A DNA stretch of 64,000 nucleotides from Siphlonurus alternatus. Lineage: Eukaryota; Arthropoda; Insecta; Ephemeroptera; Siphlonuridae. The translations under genes and the position numbers were made by a program. The DNA lies in the NCBI GenBank assembly GCA_949825025.1, contig OX463786.1, positions 8,791,094 through 8,855,093 of the forward strand, written 5' to 3'. The notes beneath the pieces were generated by a model that was not told the DNA's origin, made no database searches, and saw nothing but the letters and a program-made list of their open reading frames with translations. Positions 37,101 through 47,533 of the stretch are shown here, piece by piece (position 1 is the stretch's first letter; every line of letters begins with the position of its first letter).

Positions 37101-40100
37101 TAAAGTTAACAAAATTATTAAAATAAACAACAAATATCAAAATATATTTTTTACTTAATTTTTTTACCATTTAAAAATTTATTATTTTAATAAAAAATAT
37201 TTTAATTTAAAATTGTTATTTTTAATTTTATTTATTTTTTATTTGCATAATTATTTTATACCAATGTAAACCACAATTTTATAATAACTTTTTTTTTTTT
37301 TTAAAAAATGTATTCTAAAATTCGATCTTTTAGATATTTTTACTGTCGTAAAAAAAAAAAAATAACATACCTATGACTTCCATGAGCATTAGAAACGTTC
37401 CATAAAGTCCATATTCCACCTCATCCCAGCCAAATCTCAGCCTTGTGTACAGAAACAGTACCGCTTGACGACCTAAAAAAAAATTTGTTTCTGTTAATTT
37501 GTAACTTAATATTAATAAATGAAAAATAAAAAATAATTTTTAATCATCAATTGTTATTAAAATTTTATTTAATTTTATTTAACCAATTTTTTTTGAATAC
37601 TTTTAGTAACTAATTAAATTTTACAATTCGTTTGGAATTTTTATTTTATTTTATTTATAAATTAACATATTTAAATTTTACAAGAGCAAGAATATTGTAG
37701 CAGTGTAGGGTCAATCAAATCATCAAGGTACTAGGGACTATCGGAGTTGGTGTACGAAATTGTTTTAGGTTCAATTTGGTTACTTTACGATAAATTATTG
37801 CATCTTACGTAGATTATTTTAAATGTCAAGGGATGGTTTTATCATTATGCACAGTAATAATATATTTTGAAATATTGACAACAAATCAAATGGAAATTAA
37901 AGAAATGAGCCTTATTATAATATATTTTTAACCTAATTAAATCCAACATTTTTTTGTGCTTTAAAGTAAAGTGCGCGCTAGAAAAAAAAGTTGAGTTAGT
38001 ATTTTCTAAAAATAGTTCAAGTAGTCCTCCATATCAAACCAAAATTCAAAAAATTCTATCTCAAATAGGTTTGCCAGAAAAAAATTGCAAAGTCAGAGTG
38101 AACGCGTCGCTTAACATGGGGCCTTACCTGACAAAAACCCTCGAATATCTCGAAAAAATACATCGTTAGGTGGTATGAAAAAAATATAGTGATGTTCTAT
38201 GACCCAAGCTTTAACCAAAAACCGATTAAAAAAAATTTCCCTCGAATCCATTTTTCCGTAAAAAAATAATAAAAAATCTTATGGGAATTTACATGGTAGA
38301 TTTTCTTGATTTTTTTACGGAAAAATGGATTCGAGAGAATTTTTTTTTAATCGGTTTTTGGGTAAAGCTTGGGTCATAGAACATCACTATATTTTTTTCA
38401 TACCTTCATACCACCTAACGGTGTATTTTTTCGAGATATTCGAGGGGTTTTGTCAGGTAAGGCCCCATGTTAAGCGACGCGTTCACTCTGACTTTGCAAT
38501 TTTTTTCTGGCAAACCTATTTGAGATAGAATTTTTTGAATTTTGGTTTGATATGGAGGACTACTTGAACTATTTTTAGAAAATACTAACTCAACTTTTTT
38601 TTTCTAGCGCGCACTTTACTTTAAATGATTTCTATATTTTCTATATTAGCACTGCATTAAAGCCATTAAATGAAAATAAATAAATAAAATCTCACCTCAA
38701 TTTCTGTTATAACTAAGTTAATAGACACGAAAGAAAGGACAACATTGATAGCTTATGGAAACCTCAGTATCCATTCAGAATGTATTATAGTATTACTCTG
38801 ATGCAACTAAATTTCAATGAAGCTTATGCAGTTACATGCAGTATATTAATAAATATATATAATGGATTAATGCACTTTGCCTTGCTTAGGCGTTATGGTT
38901 ATAACTGAACGATTCCAGCATATATAATATGTTTATTCTTATTTTATTTTTTTAGTATTTGAAGTGATCCATGTTACTGTACAAGCAGTTCGAATAAATA
39001 AAATAATACCATTACTAAATTTCTTATAATCTTACCACAGCTTGCACCATAAGCCAGTAGTAGGTTGATGAGCATTAATGCCATAAGCAGCCTCGCCTTG
39101 CCCGGTCTGCGTCTTATGGCAACTGTGAAAGGTTCCAGCAGCAATTTGCAGCCCTGTGATGATTCGTTATCAGAATGAGCCTCTGATTGTGTCGAGTCTG
39201 ATTGAGATCGGACCTGAAACGAAAGTGGTGTGTTTATTTAATATTTAGCTATTTTATTTTCCTATTATTGGATGAAAAATCAAGTCACAGCCAGGAGATT
39301 TACCAACCAATTCATATATTGAAACTAACTGATTAATATTATTATCCTTGTAAAATATCGAAAAAATATAATATATATATATTCAACAGCTCTGATAATG
39401 AAACCGTTTCGTAAGGAATTTTCGTACAATCTTGTTGTATAATATACATATTTTTTACTGAAGGTGATTGAGTAGCACCGTTAGTTGGTAGCACTGACGT
39501 ATCTTCACAATGTTAATTTTTGAATCTACAAATCTGGATTAATTTTGAACCTAGAGCTTAGCTGATTGCAGAAATGTCAAGATTATGAGTTTATGTCTTT
39601 AATTAAATAAAACTATTTTTTAAATTTTTTTAAAAGATTATTATTCTTTTTTTAAAAAATGTTAAAAAATAATTTTATTTAATTAAAGACATAAAAATCT
39701 ATGCCCTAGAGAAACTCATAATCTTGACATTTCTGCAATCAGCTAAGCTCTAGGTTTAAAATTAATCCAGATTTGTAGATTCAAAAATTAACATTGTGAA
39801 GATACGTCAGTGCTACCAACTACTGGTGCTACACTCAATCACCTTAAGATTGACATTTTTAAAAATGAACTGGCCAATGAGCCCCTTCTTTGGCCTTCTA
39901 GGCCCTGGTCCGGGGCCAGGCCCCATTGGCCTCCCAATACTGCCTGGGTGTTATGCCAAAATTCGTGGTCAAAATTCAAATTGCAAATATAAATATGTAA
40001 ATAAATTAAACATGTTTCTCACCCTCCACACCGCAACTCCGCACGCTGCCAGCTGCAACACTAGCGCCACGGAGAAGACGAGAAGCTCCCCTCCCGCTTG

Positions 40101-41096
40101 GAACAACAGGCCGGAACAAAGCAGACCCAGAACGGCTCCCAGACACCAGAACGCGTTAGCGATACCGAGACGAACCGTGCGAATCTGTGGAACATCAAAT
40201 ATATTCTATAATTCTGTTTTCATGCAGGTTTATTAAAAAAATTACAATTTTTTTTTACATTTTTTATGCTTTACGTATTTAATTATTAAACAAAATTTAC
40301 AATACATTTATTTTAAAAAAATATTGAATTTAATTAATTATAAAATTATGGGTACAATTTTTTTATCATTTTATCTATGTGCAGTCTCGGACTGGCCATA
40401 AGGCTGGGTCAGGGATCCCTGACTGGCCCCTCAGATTTTTAACACAGGAGCATAGAAAAAGTGGCCTCAGACCCCCTGAAAAGTGGCCCCTGCTGCCTGT
40501 AATGCCTTTATGGCCCTGACTGGCCCCTAGCTTCCCAGTCCGAGCCTGTCTATGTGCACTCTTTGGTGCTCTCAAATTGACAATGAAATAAATAAATTAT
40601 GTTGCAGTTAATTGTAATAGATTTAATGAAGTATAGTTACTGCTTGTAGTAAAGTTTTCAGTTTTTTTTTTTTACAATTGGTGATATATTTGACACTTAA
40701 TTTTATTTATTTTGTTGTTTTTTTTTCAGATATTACTAATACAAGATTTACACTTGACGCAGTGGTATACGCCTCTGATTCGTAATCGGATGGTCGTGAG
40801 TTCGATCCCAGCCATGCACCGCTAAACTTTTCACAAGTGGCGGTTGCTAAAGAACACCCACTCCTGCATCCGGGAGGTAATTGATGGCATCCTCCATCAA
40901 TTGCCGACCATCCTGACTGACGTTTCCATGGTTTCCTCAATTACAACCAGGCGAATGCTGGGATGGATTGCTTAGGCCATGGCCGCCCCGGTTTGAAAAA
41001 AAAAACAAAAAAAGTAGGGTCTATGAAGAGCCGGGAGGTTAAATTCAGTCACTTAATTGTGGCCAGTACCCTGTACTAGGGTTCAGTTGAAAAGCA

Positions 41097-41128
<32 letters not shown>

Positions 41129-43387
41129 GAATTTAAGATTGTCTTTAGAGAACTTTTACACAGCCAGACAATACAAAATATTAGCACATACCTTTGTGGC
41201 GGACGTATCCGAAATGTGACTATACGCTGCCATGTCCACGGCCATCGTAGAGGCTGTGAGAGCGACTGGGAGAGCCAGACAAAGTGCAGCCACGGTGAGA
41301 GTGGGAGATGAAGGTAACAGCAGCAGGACGAGAGCAAGAACCATCTGGATCGCCCTGAATATAGGAGGTTAATGTTAAAAAATATATATAATTGAATTTT
41401 TTACATGATATTCCAAACCTTTGAGAAGACATGGTGTAATGTATCTTGGTTCTTGAATGATAAATTATCATTTTGAAATGTTCAATTTAAATTCCTAGGT
41501 TGTGTTTGGGACGTGTCAAACCTTCTCATTCAACGTGATTGCATTTAATTATGTTTGGAAATTGACGAATAAAAAAAAATTGAATATCAATTTTCTTTGT
41601 AATTCATCAATATTACCATATGTAGTAAATCAATGTATAATTTCCCGAGTTAAAATAAATTTTATTGACTTTTAACGTAACTCATCTTTTTTCCTCCTAT
41701 TTTATTTTATGCATTTATTTTATTGAGTTCATTATTGCATTCTCATTTTGAGCGAGATTGAAATTACATGTATTATTGAGGTATAATTAGGTTTAGACGT
41801 GTTAAAAATGAGATGATAATTTTTCAGCTAGGGATATGACAAACTGACAATACAAGTATAGACAAAGGAGGCATATTCCAATATCATCTCGTTACCATAT
41901 ATAGAAAAAATATGGATATTTTAACTTTCTAACCACGTTTAGCTTAACCACGTTTAACAAATAAAACAGGTATAGGTAAACGTGGTTAAGCTAAACGTGG
42001 TTAGAAACCTGGCTAACTGCTTTGTGAATCGCCCCCCTTATTTACGTGTGGATTTGACTATGCGCGGCGGCCATCTTGTAGATTCTCTTAATAGGGGGCG
42101 ACAGTCTGTCTGGACCTCTGGACTCTGGCCAATATGGCGTCATAAAGTTAGTGCGAATCTAGTGGTAACTGCTGGAACTACGTGCGTCTGGCGAGGATTG
42201 CTGTATATGATTAACATTGTAAAATCATGTAAATGCTCTGTCAGCTATTATTTTACAGAAATGACAACACCATAATTAGTTGTCAAATACTTTCTGACAA
42301 ATATAAAAAAATATTCCAACTTCGTAAGTGATTTTTTTTTCCTAAAATTTTTATAATTTTTGTGATTTTCCCCATGCTATGGGTATTGACATATCCTCGA
42401 TGCAAAGAGCAAAATTTTCAGACGTCAGCGCCATCTCTTGGTCCTTTATGTCCTCTATAGGGTCGGGCGTAAACCAAAATTTGTTATACTGTATCAATAC
42501 TTTTCCTATGTCGTTACTTCACCTGCCACTAAGTGCGAACAGCAGAACAGGAAGTCGCCTGCCTGGCTTGGCATCACTCCACGCTCCCAAGAACGGCACA
42601 AGGAACAACGGAACGGAGAACTCCACCGCAGAACGCCAGGCCTGCAAATATTGGGAAATATACACTTTGGAACAACATGAACGTTAACCATTCTTGATTT
42701 TCTTGTGCTAGATTCATTAACTTCTAATTGTAATATAGTAACGTTATTTAGGTGTACCTTTTAGTTTGTTAACTTACTGTAATGTTTTTGTGGTACCTTG
42801 GTTTTATTTGAGTGGGAGTTTATTTTGAAATTTTGAAATTAAAAAACTTATCCGTAAAATAAAATAATGTTGAACCATTTGTCAAAAAATTAGAAAACAA
42901 CGATCGGCAGTATTGACCCTATATTAAATTTTGAATTGTGATATCATAAAACATATTATTTTATGTTTTATAATTTTATATGTTTTACATATTTTATTTT
43001 ATTTTATTAATTCTTTGATGAATACGAAAAAACTTTTAATAGAATAAAAATATATTTAATATTACAATAAATTACCTGCACTTGTGCTACCTTTTTTTGT
43101 AATTCCGCTTGATTACTTGAATTATCACAATCTTGAATAACACACGATTCATTAAAACAATAATTACTATTTAATTCCTCACATGCAATTCTAAGTAACC
43201 AACTTTGAGATATAACTTGAACTAACATTGATGTCATCATACTTAATACTAACACAGGTTCTACACTACATGTATTAAAAATACTTCGTGTCCAATTTAA
43301 AAAACCTTTTTTCTCAACTTTTTCATTCTTTTTTAAAAATTCAACACATTCTTCAATTATTTCTAAACTTTTTCTTCTCTCCTCCAT
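31662..43387 (-). CDS. SLC46-like major facilitator transporter (whole gene model, 9 firm exons + 1 tentative)
   Basis: Joined exons: 43387-43076, 42641-42523, 41354-41192, 40184-40023, 39213-39036, 37472-37371, 36362-36225, 34746-34663, 33848-33692, and tentatively 31755-31662. All internal boundaries are GT/AG and the phases agree throughout (0,2,0,0,1,1,1,1,2). Exons 1-9 give 471 aa; with exon 10 the protein is 502 aa, within the usual SLC46 range. Seen: TM1 near residues 42-66 with a VEPV start, two N-glycosylation sequons (N79, N89) in the first outer loop, the MFS motif A GAWSDAKPGRR after TM2, a YSHISD segment, an RTVRLGIANAFW segment, and GKVHALFGCVEA followed by PLYNSLY near the end. 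These are hallmarks of the SLC46 family (vertebrate members: proton-coupled folate transport, and lysosomal or plasma-membrane solute uptake). The substrate in this organism cannot be inferred. Exons 2-4 are much richer in G+C than exon 1. The gene is divergent from the receptor guanylate cyclase. Confidence 0.88.
32735..33072 (+). repeat. about 380-bp interspersed repeat, copy 1
   Basis: GGCGTCATAAAGTTAGTGCG, ACTGCTGGAACTACGTGCGT, GCTGTATATGATTAACATTG, CCATGCTATAGG, ATCCTCGATGCAAAGAGCAA, GACGTCAGCGCCATCTGTTG, TCCTTTATGTCCTCTATA. The same order occurs at 42.1 and 60.7 kb. No coding capacity, no TIRs and no poly-A, so the class is unknown. Confidence 0.7.
33165..33335. mobile_element. composite repeat, hairpin module, adjoining a 380-bp repeat
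   Basis: GAGGCAGGAGTAAAGTTCGT, AGGTGTACACTCCTCACC, TTTGCAGCCTTGTTATAATA, GGCACGGTGATTAACACG, GGAAAATTTTC. It lies directly next to the repeat 32735-33072 in the candidate transporter intron 9. The ORF 32846-33220 joins the two and is spurious. Confidence 0.55.
33476..33663. mobile_element. hAT-like MITE (CAGGCGCGGATCCAG ends), copy 1
   Basis: Left CAGACGCGGATCCAGAAAAA, right CTGGATCCGCGCCTG, with G-runs, AAGGCCAATGTTAAAAAAAA, TATATTGCCCATTTAAATCC and a C-run between. Flanks TCTCTCTA / GCTCTGTA are a decayed 8-bp duplication (6 of 8 match). The end lies 28 bp from transporter exon 9. All three overlapping ORFs are shadows. Confidence 0.78.
33692..33848 (-). CDS. SLC46-like exon 9 (TM11-TM12)
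   Basis: The acceptor CTCATTCAG|GTA joins in phase 1. It encodes GKVHALFGCVEAVVPLIFEP then LYNSLYSATLDFMPESVF and WLSAALTVPPTILF. GK-x-x-x-LFG-x-x-EA and PLY-x-x-LY are strong SLC46 signatures. The donor TTCGT|GTGAGT leaves phase 2. The end of a MITE (33476-33663) lies only 28 bp beyond this donor. Confidence 0.92.
33990..34210 (+). mobile_element. 5S-SINE fragment split by an expanded (TA)n tract
   Basis: CTGAGGTTTCCACGTTTCCC, GTAAATGCCGGAATGGATTG and CAAGG belong to the SINE central domain. An almost pure (TA)n run (34103-34153) follows, then GGTCATAGCCAGGCGTTCCG and GCATTAGCCC, resembling the continuation of the SINE. It lies in transporter intron 8. Confidence 0.6.
34103..34154. repeat. 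(TA)n microsatellite inside a SINE
   Basis: About 50 bases of alternating TA, bordered on both sides by 5S-SINE-like sequence, in transporter intron 8. Confidence 0.9.
34663..34746 (-). CDS. SLC46-like exon 8
   Basis: The acceptor TTTCTTCTCAG|CCC joins in phase 1. The short exon encodes APLVEIANGQVVVIPRAIVT then KLTEPHEQG. It aligns with the family segment containing a basic turn followed by K-x-x-x-x-x-E-x-G before TM11. The donor is CAAG|GTACGT. Confidence 0.85.
34932..35253. mobile_element. GGGGCATTCACAAAG element with two internal hairpins
   Basis: Ends GGGGGCATTCACAAAGTAC and GTGCTTTGTGAATGCCCCCC. Inside are two successive palindromes: 34950-35090 (TAAGTGCTAAGTGATAATTT and inverse) and 35100-35235 (GTGCTAAACATGGTGCTAAA and inverse). 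In transporter intron 7. The ORF 34888-35118 is spurious. Confidence 0.7.
36225..36362 (-). CDS. SLC46-like exon 7
   Basis: The acceptor TTATTGCCAG|GGA joins in phase 1. It encodes GSFIAMSLFSHKLRLPDTVV and continues through a hydrophobic span rich in S, T and A (TM9-TM10 region) to GMYIG. The donor is ATAG|GTAAAT. A 46-residue open frame flanked by good splice sites and continuous with its neighbours supports it. Confidence 0.88.
   Translation of the reverse strand, partial: GVSSRCRCLVTSFVSLTPWWDSCPASVRSSPVPSIPSQPPLWECT
36411..36801. mobile_element. MITE with GGGGGTGTTCAAATACCGCC ends, split by a SINE
   Basis: Left GGGGGTGTTCAAATACCGCC, AATTTTCGTAAA; right TTTACGAAAATCG, TGGCGGTATTTGAACAACCC. 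The tRNA-SINE body 36490-36750 separates the arms. In transporter intron 6. The 62-aa ORF 36353-36541 crosses the exon 7 edge and is a shadow. Confidence 0.7.
36490..36750 (+). mobile_element. tRNA-headed SINE body, inserted in a MITE
   Basis: It begins at TGGCGGTTGCTATTGAACA (after the tRNA head) and carries CATCCTCCATCAATTGCCGA, CTGAGGTTTCCATGGCTTCC, GGATGGATTGCTTAGACC, GCCGGGAGGTTAAATTCAG, GTAGGGTTCAGTT. It sits in transporter intron 6 between the two ends of a MITE (36411-36801). Confidence 0.75.
37371..37472 (-). CDS. SLC46-like exon 6
   Basis: The acceptor TTTTTTTTTAG|GTC joins in phase 1. It encodes GRQAVLFLYTRLRFGWDE followed by VEYGLYGTFLMLMEVI. The FLYT...F-x-W-x-x-x-x-Y-G pattern matches the start of the second half of SLC46 proteins. 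The donor is ATAG|GTATGT, phase 1. Confidence 0.9.
37964..38621. mobile_element. 658-bp palindromic element, copy 1
   Basis: Ends AAGTAAAGTGCGCGCTAG and CTAGCGCGCACTTTACTT, each flanked by TA. The arms of about 310 bp are nearly perfect inverses, meeting around 38282-38310. TA duplication suggests a Tc1/mariner-type MITE. In transporter intron 5. ORFs 37954-38169 and 38325-38528 are the two arms. Confidence 0.82.
39036..39213 (-). CDS. SLC46-like exon 5 (central cytosolic loop and TM7)
   Basis: The acceptor TCGTTTCAG|GTC is phase 0. The exon encodes a serine/glutamine/aspartate-rich central loop (about residues 253-272), then LLEPFTVAIRRRPGKAR and a hydrophobic span (MALMLINLLLAYG) read as TM7. 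The donor TGTG|GTAAGA leaves phase 1. The polar loop between the two six-helix halves is expected for an MFS protein. Confidence 0.88.
39470..39847. mobile_element. foldback element in transporter intron 4
   Basis: Left AAGGTGATTGAGTAGCACC, GTGCTACCAACT inverse, CTACAAATCTGGATTAATTT, GCTTAGCTGATTGCAGAAAT, CAAGATTATGAGTTT; right has these inverted and ends GGTGCTACACTCAATCACCTT. About 378 bp with an A/T loop. Confidence 0.7.
40023..40184 (-). CDS. SLC46-like exon 4 (residues 199-252)
   Basis: The acceptor TTCCACAG|ATT joins in phase 0. The exon encodes IRTVRLGIANAFW, a glycine-containing TM5 (GAVLGLLCSGLLF), then QAGGELLVF and TM6, ending AVWR. The R-T-x-R-x-x-I pattern and the LFQAGG turn are typical of the family. 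The donor is AGG|GTGAGA. Confidence 0.92.
40382..40548. mobile_element. hAT-like MITE with perfect 8-bp target duplication
   Basis: CAGTCTCGGACTGGCCATAA at the left, CTTCCCAGTCCGAGCCTG at the right, both flanked by TCTATGTG (40374-40381, 40549-40556). 167 bp, G+C-rich against its surroundings, in transporter intron 3. The 66-aa ORF here is spurious. Confidence 0.85.
40748..41096 (+). mobile_element. tRNA-headed SINE, near full length
   Basis: Head: ACGCAGTGGTATACGCCTC (box A), a hairpin TCTGA-TTCGTAA-TCGGA whose loop carries CGT, then GGTCGTGAGTTCGATCCC (box B). This suggests a tRNA-Thr(CGU)-like origin. Middle: CATCCTCCATCAATTGCCGA, GTTTCCATGGTTTCCTCAAT, GGATGGATTGCTTAGGCC. Tail: TTAAATTCAGTCACTTAAT, CTAGGGTTCAGTTGAAAAGC, then (AT)n. 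It lies in transporter intron 3. Not a functional tRNA gene. Confidence 0.85.
41192..41354 (-). CDS. SLC46-like exon 3 (residues 144-198)
   Basis: The acceptor TATATTCAG|GGC completes an Arg codon. The exon encodes two hydrophobic spans (TM3 remainder and TM4) and ends with AYSHISDTSATK, corresponding to the conserved YSYISD-type segment of SLC46 proteins before TM5. The donor AAG|GTATGT is phase 0. Shadow reading frames on both strands here are not real. Confidence 0.92.
41928..42037. mobile_element. MITE with GATTCAC-type terminus, 5'-lacking copy 3
   Basis: Inner arms CTAACCACGTTTAGCTTAAC and GTTAAGCTAAACGTGGTTAG, right end GGCTAACTGCTTTGTGAATC then GCCCCC. The left terminus is missing. 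In transporter intron 2. Confidence 0.65.
42060..42463 (+). repeat. about 380-bp interspersed repeat, copy 2 (longer 5' side)
   Basis: Same order of landmarks as copy 1, preceded by GCGCGGCGGCCATCTTGTAG and GGGGGCGACAGTCTGTCTGG. It fills much of transporter intron 2, ending about 60 bp from exon 2. ORFs 41982-42275 and 42379-42687 are shadows. Confidence 0.72.
42523..42641 (-). CDS. SLC46-like exon 2 (residues 105-144, MFS motif A)
   Basis: The acceptor TATTTGCAG|GCC is 434 bp from exon 1. It encodes TM2 and the loop GAWSDAKPGRR (G123, D127, G131, R132, R133), the conserved major facilitator motif between TM2 and TM3, then the start of TM3. The donor GGCAG|GTGAAG leaves phase 2. Family members have the same proline- and glycine-rich run before a WSD-x-x-G-R motif. 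Confidence 0.92.
43076..43387 (-). CDS. SLC46-like exon 1 (residues 1-104)
   Basis: Starts at an ATG (43387-43385) with A at -3 and G at +4. It encodes a charged cytosolic N-terminus of about 40 residues, then TM1 beginning SVEPVLVL, then an outer loop with cysteines C77, C82 and C87 and sequons N79-E-S and N89-S-S. The donor reads CAG|GTAATT, phase 0. Codons are strongly A/T-ending, unlike exons 2-4. An upstream non-coding exon is possible and cannot be seen. Confidence 0.85.
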
Positions 43388-45349
<1,962 letters not shown>

Positions 45350-45800
45350 AGTTTGGTTTTTCATGCATGTCTCATTATATTATCATACTTTATGCCATGG
45401 AAGCAATTTTGAATTTAAAAAATATACATGAATATGGTCCTATTTACAATAAAAGAAAATTTAATAATGAATGGCCTATTTTGCATTATACAAAAAATAA
45501 CGGTAATTCTAGAATTTTGTGTATTATAAATTTAACAATTTTACAGTTCATACAGAGGTTATCAGCTACAAAGATATTAAATTACAGCTAACTTATAACA
45601 AAGTATGTATGTACTGTATGTCATAAATAACACAAAAAAGCAAACATAGAATCTTGCTGCTTTCATACAAATAATGCACATCTATTTCACATGATGCTTT
45701 CTATGATCACTTCTAGTAGTGCAAAAGTTAAACATTTACAATACTGAAGATTACAATTATGCTGTTGTCGCAAATATCTAAAAAAAAAAAAAAAAAAAAA

Positions 45801-46117
45801 GAGATATTAGAATGTGAAAATTTTAGTGGCTTAATCGAAAGAAGGGGTAAAAATATGATACTGTGAATTTTTTCAGATTTTTCTGAGACCGGGAACTATT
45901 TTTAAATAATTATTGAAAGTCTATTTTTTGAAGTCACGGGCGGCACTGCCCTATCCTTTTTCTTAAGGAGTGCCGCCCGTGACGTCATCAAAATAGACTT
46001 TCAATAATTTTTTAAAAAATAATTCCCAGTCTCAGAAAAATCTGAAAAAATTCAAAGTACCATATTTTTACCCCTTCTTTTGATTAAGCCACTAAAATTT
46101 TAACATTCTAATATCTC
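45801..46117. mobile_element. TGACGTCA-core foldback, copy 2
   Basis: Outer arms GAGATATTAGAATGTGAAAA and TTTTAACATTCTAATATCTC. Shared inner arms CTGAATTTTTTCAG-like, GAGACCGGGAACTATTTTTA, TTATTGAAAGTCTA. Centre CACGGGCGGCACTGCCC...GTGCCGCCCGTGACGTCATC. Outer arms differ from copies 1 and 5. Confidence 0.75.
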
Positions 46118-46250
46118 ATTGTAAATAATTTATAGTAAAATATTTTTAAATTTTTGCCGTAACTTGTGTGTACTCCATCAAGGTGGCTTGTTTGTATACT
46201 CATCCCCTGTAAAGTAGGCTCATGCACCTTACACAATGCGTTCCAACAAT

Positions 46251-46747
46251 GGGTGTAGTCCGTATTGTGTTCTGAACGTTCGGAACCTTCGATTTGGCGT
46301 CCCGTAATTATGTTCTGAATGTTCAGAACCATTTCCGAGGTTACCCGAAGTGAGTCAGCTGACTTCAAAAAAGAGGTTCCGACGAGTGTTGCGAACTTTT
46401 CCTCCGAACCATCGGAACTAGAGTCAGCTGATCACAATTTTTTGGGGGAAATTTGAAAAGTACGTAACAAACCTGTGCAACCTACGTGATAACTGTTTGA
46501 TTTGAGGTAAATTTTTGCTTAATTGGTGATCAATAACTGTTACGTGAGTTTTATGTTAAAATTTCTGAAGCCAGTGAACAGTTCTCTCTTTTTCGTATTT
46601 TTTTTTAAACTGATGCGTATTACCGCGAAAAGGAATGTTCTTAAAGTGGTCCGTTATCTGATGTTCTGAAGTCAATGTTTTTGTTCAGAGTCGGTCCGTA
46701 ATCACTCATATGTTCTGAACGTTCGGAACCTAATACGGACTACACCC
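46251..46747. mobile_element. element with GGGTGTAGTCCGTATT inverted ends and repeated GAACGTTC motifs
   Basis: Left GGGTGTAGTCCGTATT, right AATACGGACTACACCC. TGTTCTGAACGTTCGGAACC occurs next to both ends, with a variant TGTTCTGAATGTTCAGAACC near 46312 and related GGTTCCGACGAGTG and CCGAACCATCGGAAC near 46373-46420. Also GTCAGCTGA twice. About 497 bp, no coding capacity. Confidence 0.65.
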
Positions 46748-47005
46748 AAAGAACAAACAAAAAATATTAGCTCTTTGTTTTCACTTTCAATGTTATTGTA
46801 TCAATTTTAAAACAAAAGGCGACGACCTTCGCATTTTAGTTATATCACAACTATATATGGAATCAGTTTGGTGTGTTATTTTGTTAGAAATTTTACATTT
46901 TCCCGCATCTATAAATTTAGCAGAATCATTCTGTTACACTGAGAAATAGTTTAAAAAATCGTTACTTTTCCATCTTTTTTTATAAGATAGTTAAAAATTT
47001 CATCA

Positions 47006-47533
47006 CTAGAGCGCGGAAAAAAGTCTTTTGGACTTTTTGTGTATATGGGGCCTATTTTAATGTCATTTAGGATGTCCACCGATCTCCGGAAATGGATTAA
47101 AATGAGCCTATAAAAAAAGCGACTTTTTAGACTATTTTGTGATTTTACGACTATTTCGGCAAAAGGTGACTTTTTGAGACTTTTTGACACATTCTAGTAT
47201 ATTTTTTAGTTATTTTCTTCTCGAAAATATAGTTAAAAAAATAGAATAAAATAAAAAGCTTTTGAACACAGTTATGCGTGTCAAAAATAATTTTTTAAAA
47301 AAGTAGACTTTATAGGCGACTATTTGTTAAAAAAAAAGAGACTTTTTTCCGCGCTCTAGTTATCAGAAATAGCACTATTAAAATGCATTTTTGTTGCTCT
47401 TTTTTTTAAAAAAAAGGGACTTTTTTGGAGACTTTTTTCGAAAAAAGTGACTTTTTTAGAGACTTTTTTGCAAAAAAAGTAGACTTTATAGGCGACTATT
47501 TGTTAAAAAAAAAGAGACTTTTTTCCGCGCTCT
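47006..47533. mobile_element. element with CTAGAGCGCGGAAAAAAGTC ends, right end duplicated
   Basis: Left CTAGAGCGCGGAAAAAAGTC; right GACTTTTTTCCGCGCTCTAG (to 47359). A second copy of the right end, including GTAGACTTTATAGGCGACTA, lies at 47475-47533. GACTTTTT motifs recur many times inside. ORFs 46951-47190 and 47425-47676 are not convincing genes. Confidence 0.55.

Noticed and set aside
37954..38528. 71-aa and 67-aa ORFs, repeated at 54772-55278
   Set aside because: They are the two arms of a palindromic element; conservation between copies reflects the element, not protein selection.
39796..40236. 146-aa plus-strand ORF
   Set aside because: Its second half is antisense to transporter exon 4, and the first half comes from a foldback arm.
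40750..40825. functional tRNA-Thr gene
   Set aside because: Box A/B and an anticodon-like hairpin are visible, but the acceptor stem does not close and a SINE body follows.
45367..45591. 74-aa plus-strand ORF after the (GA)n tract
   Set aside because: A/T-driven codons, no motif, no splice context; likely chance.
46951..47190. 79-aa minus-strand ORF rich in K, S and F
   Set aside because: It arises from repeated GACTTTTTT motifs of an element end.
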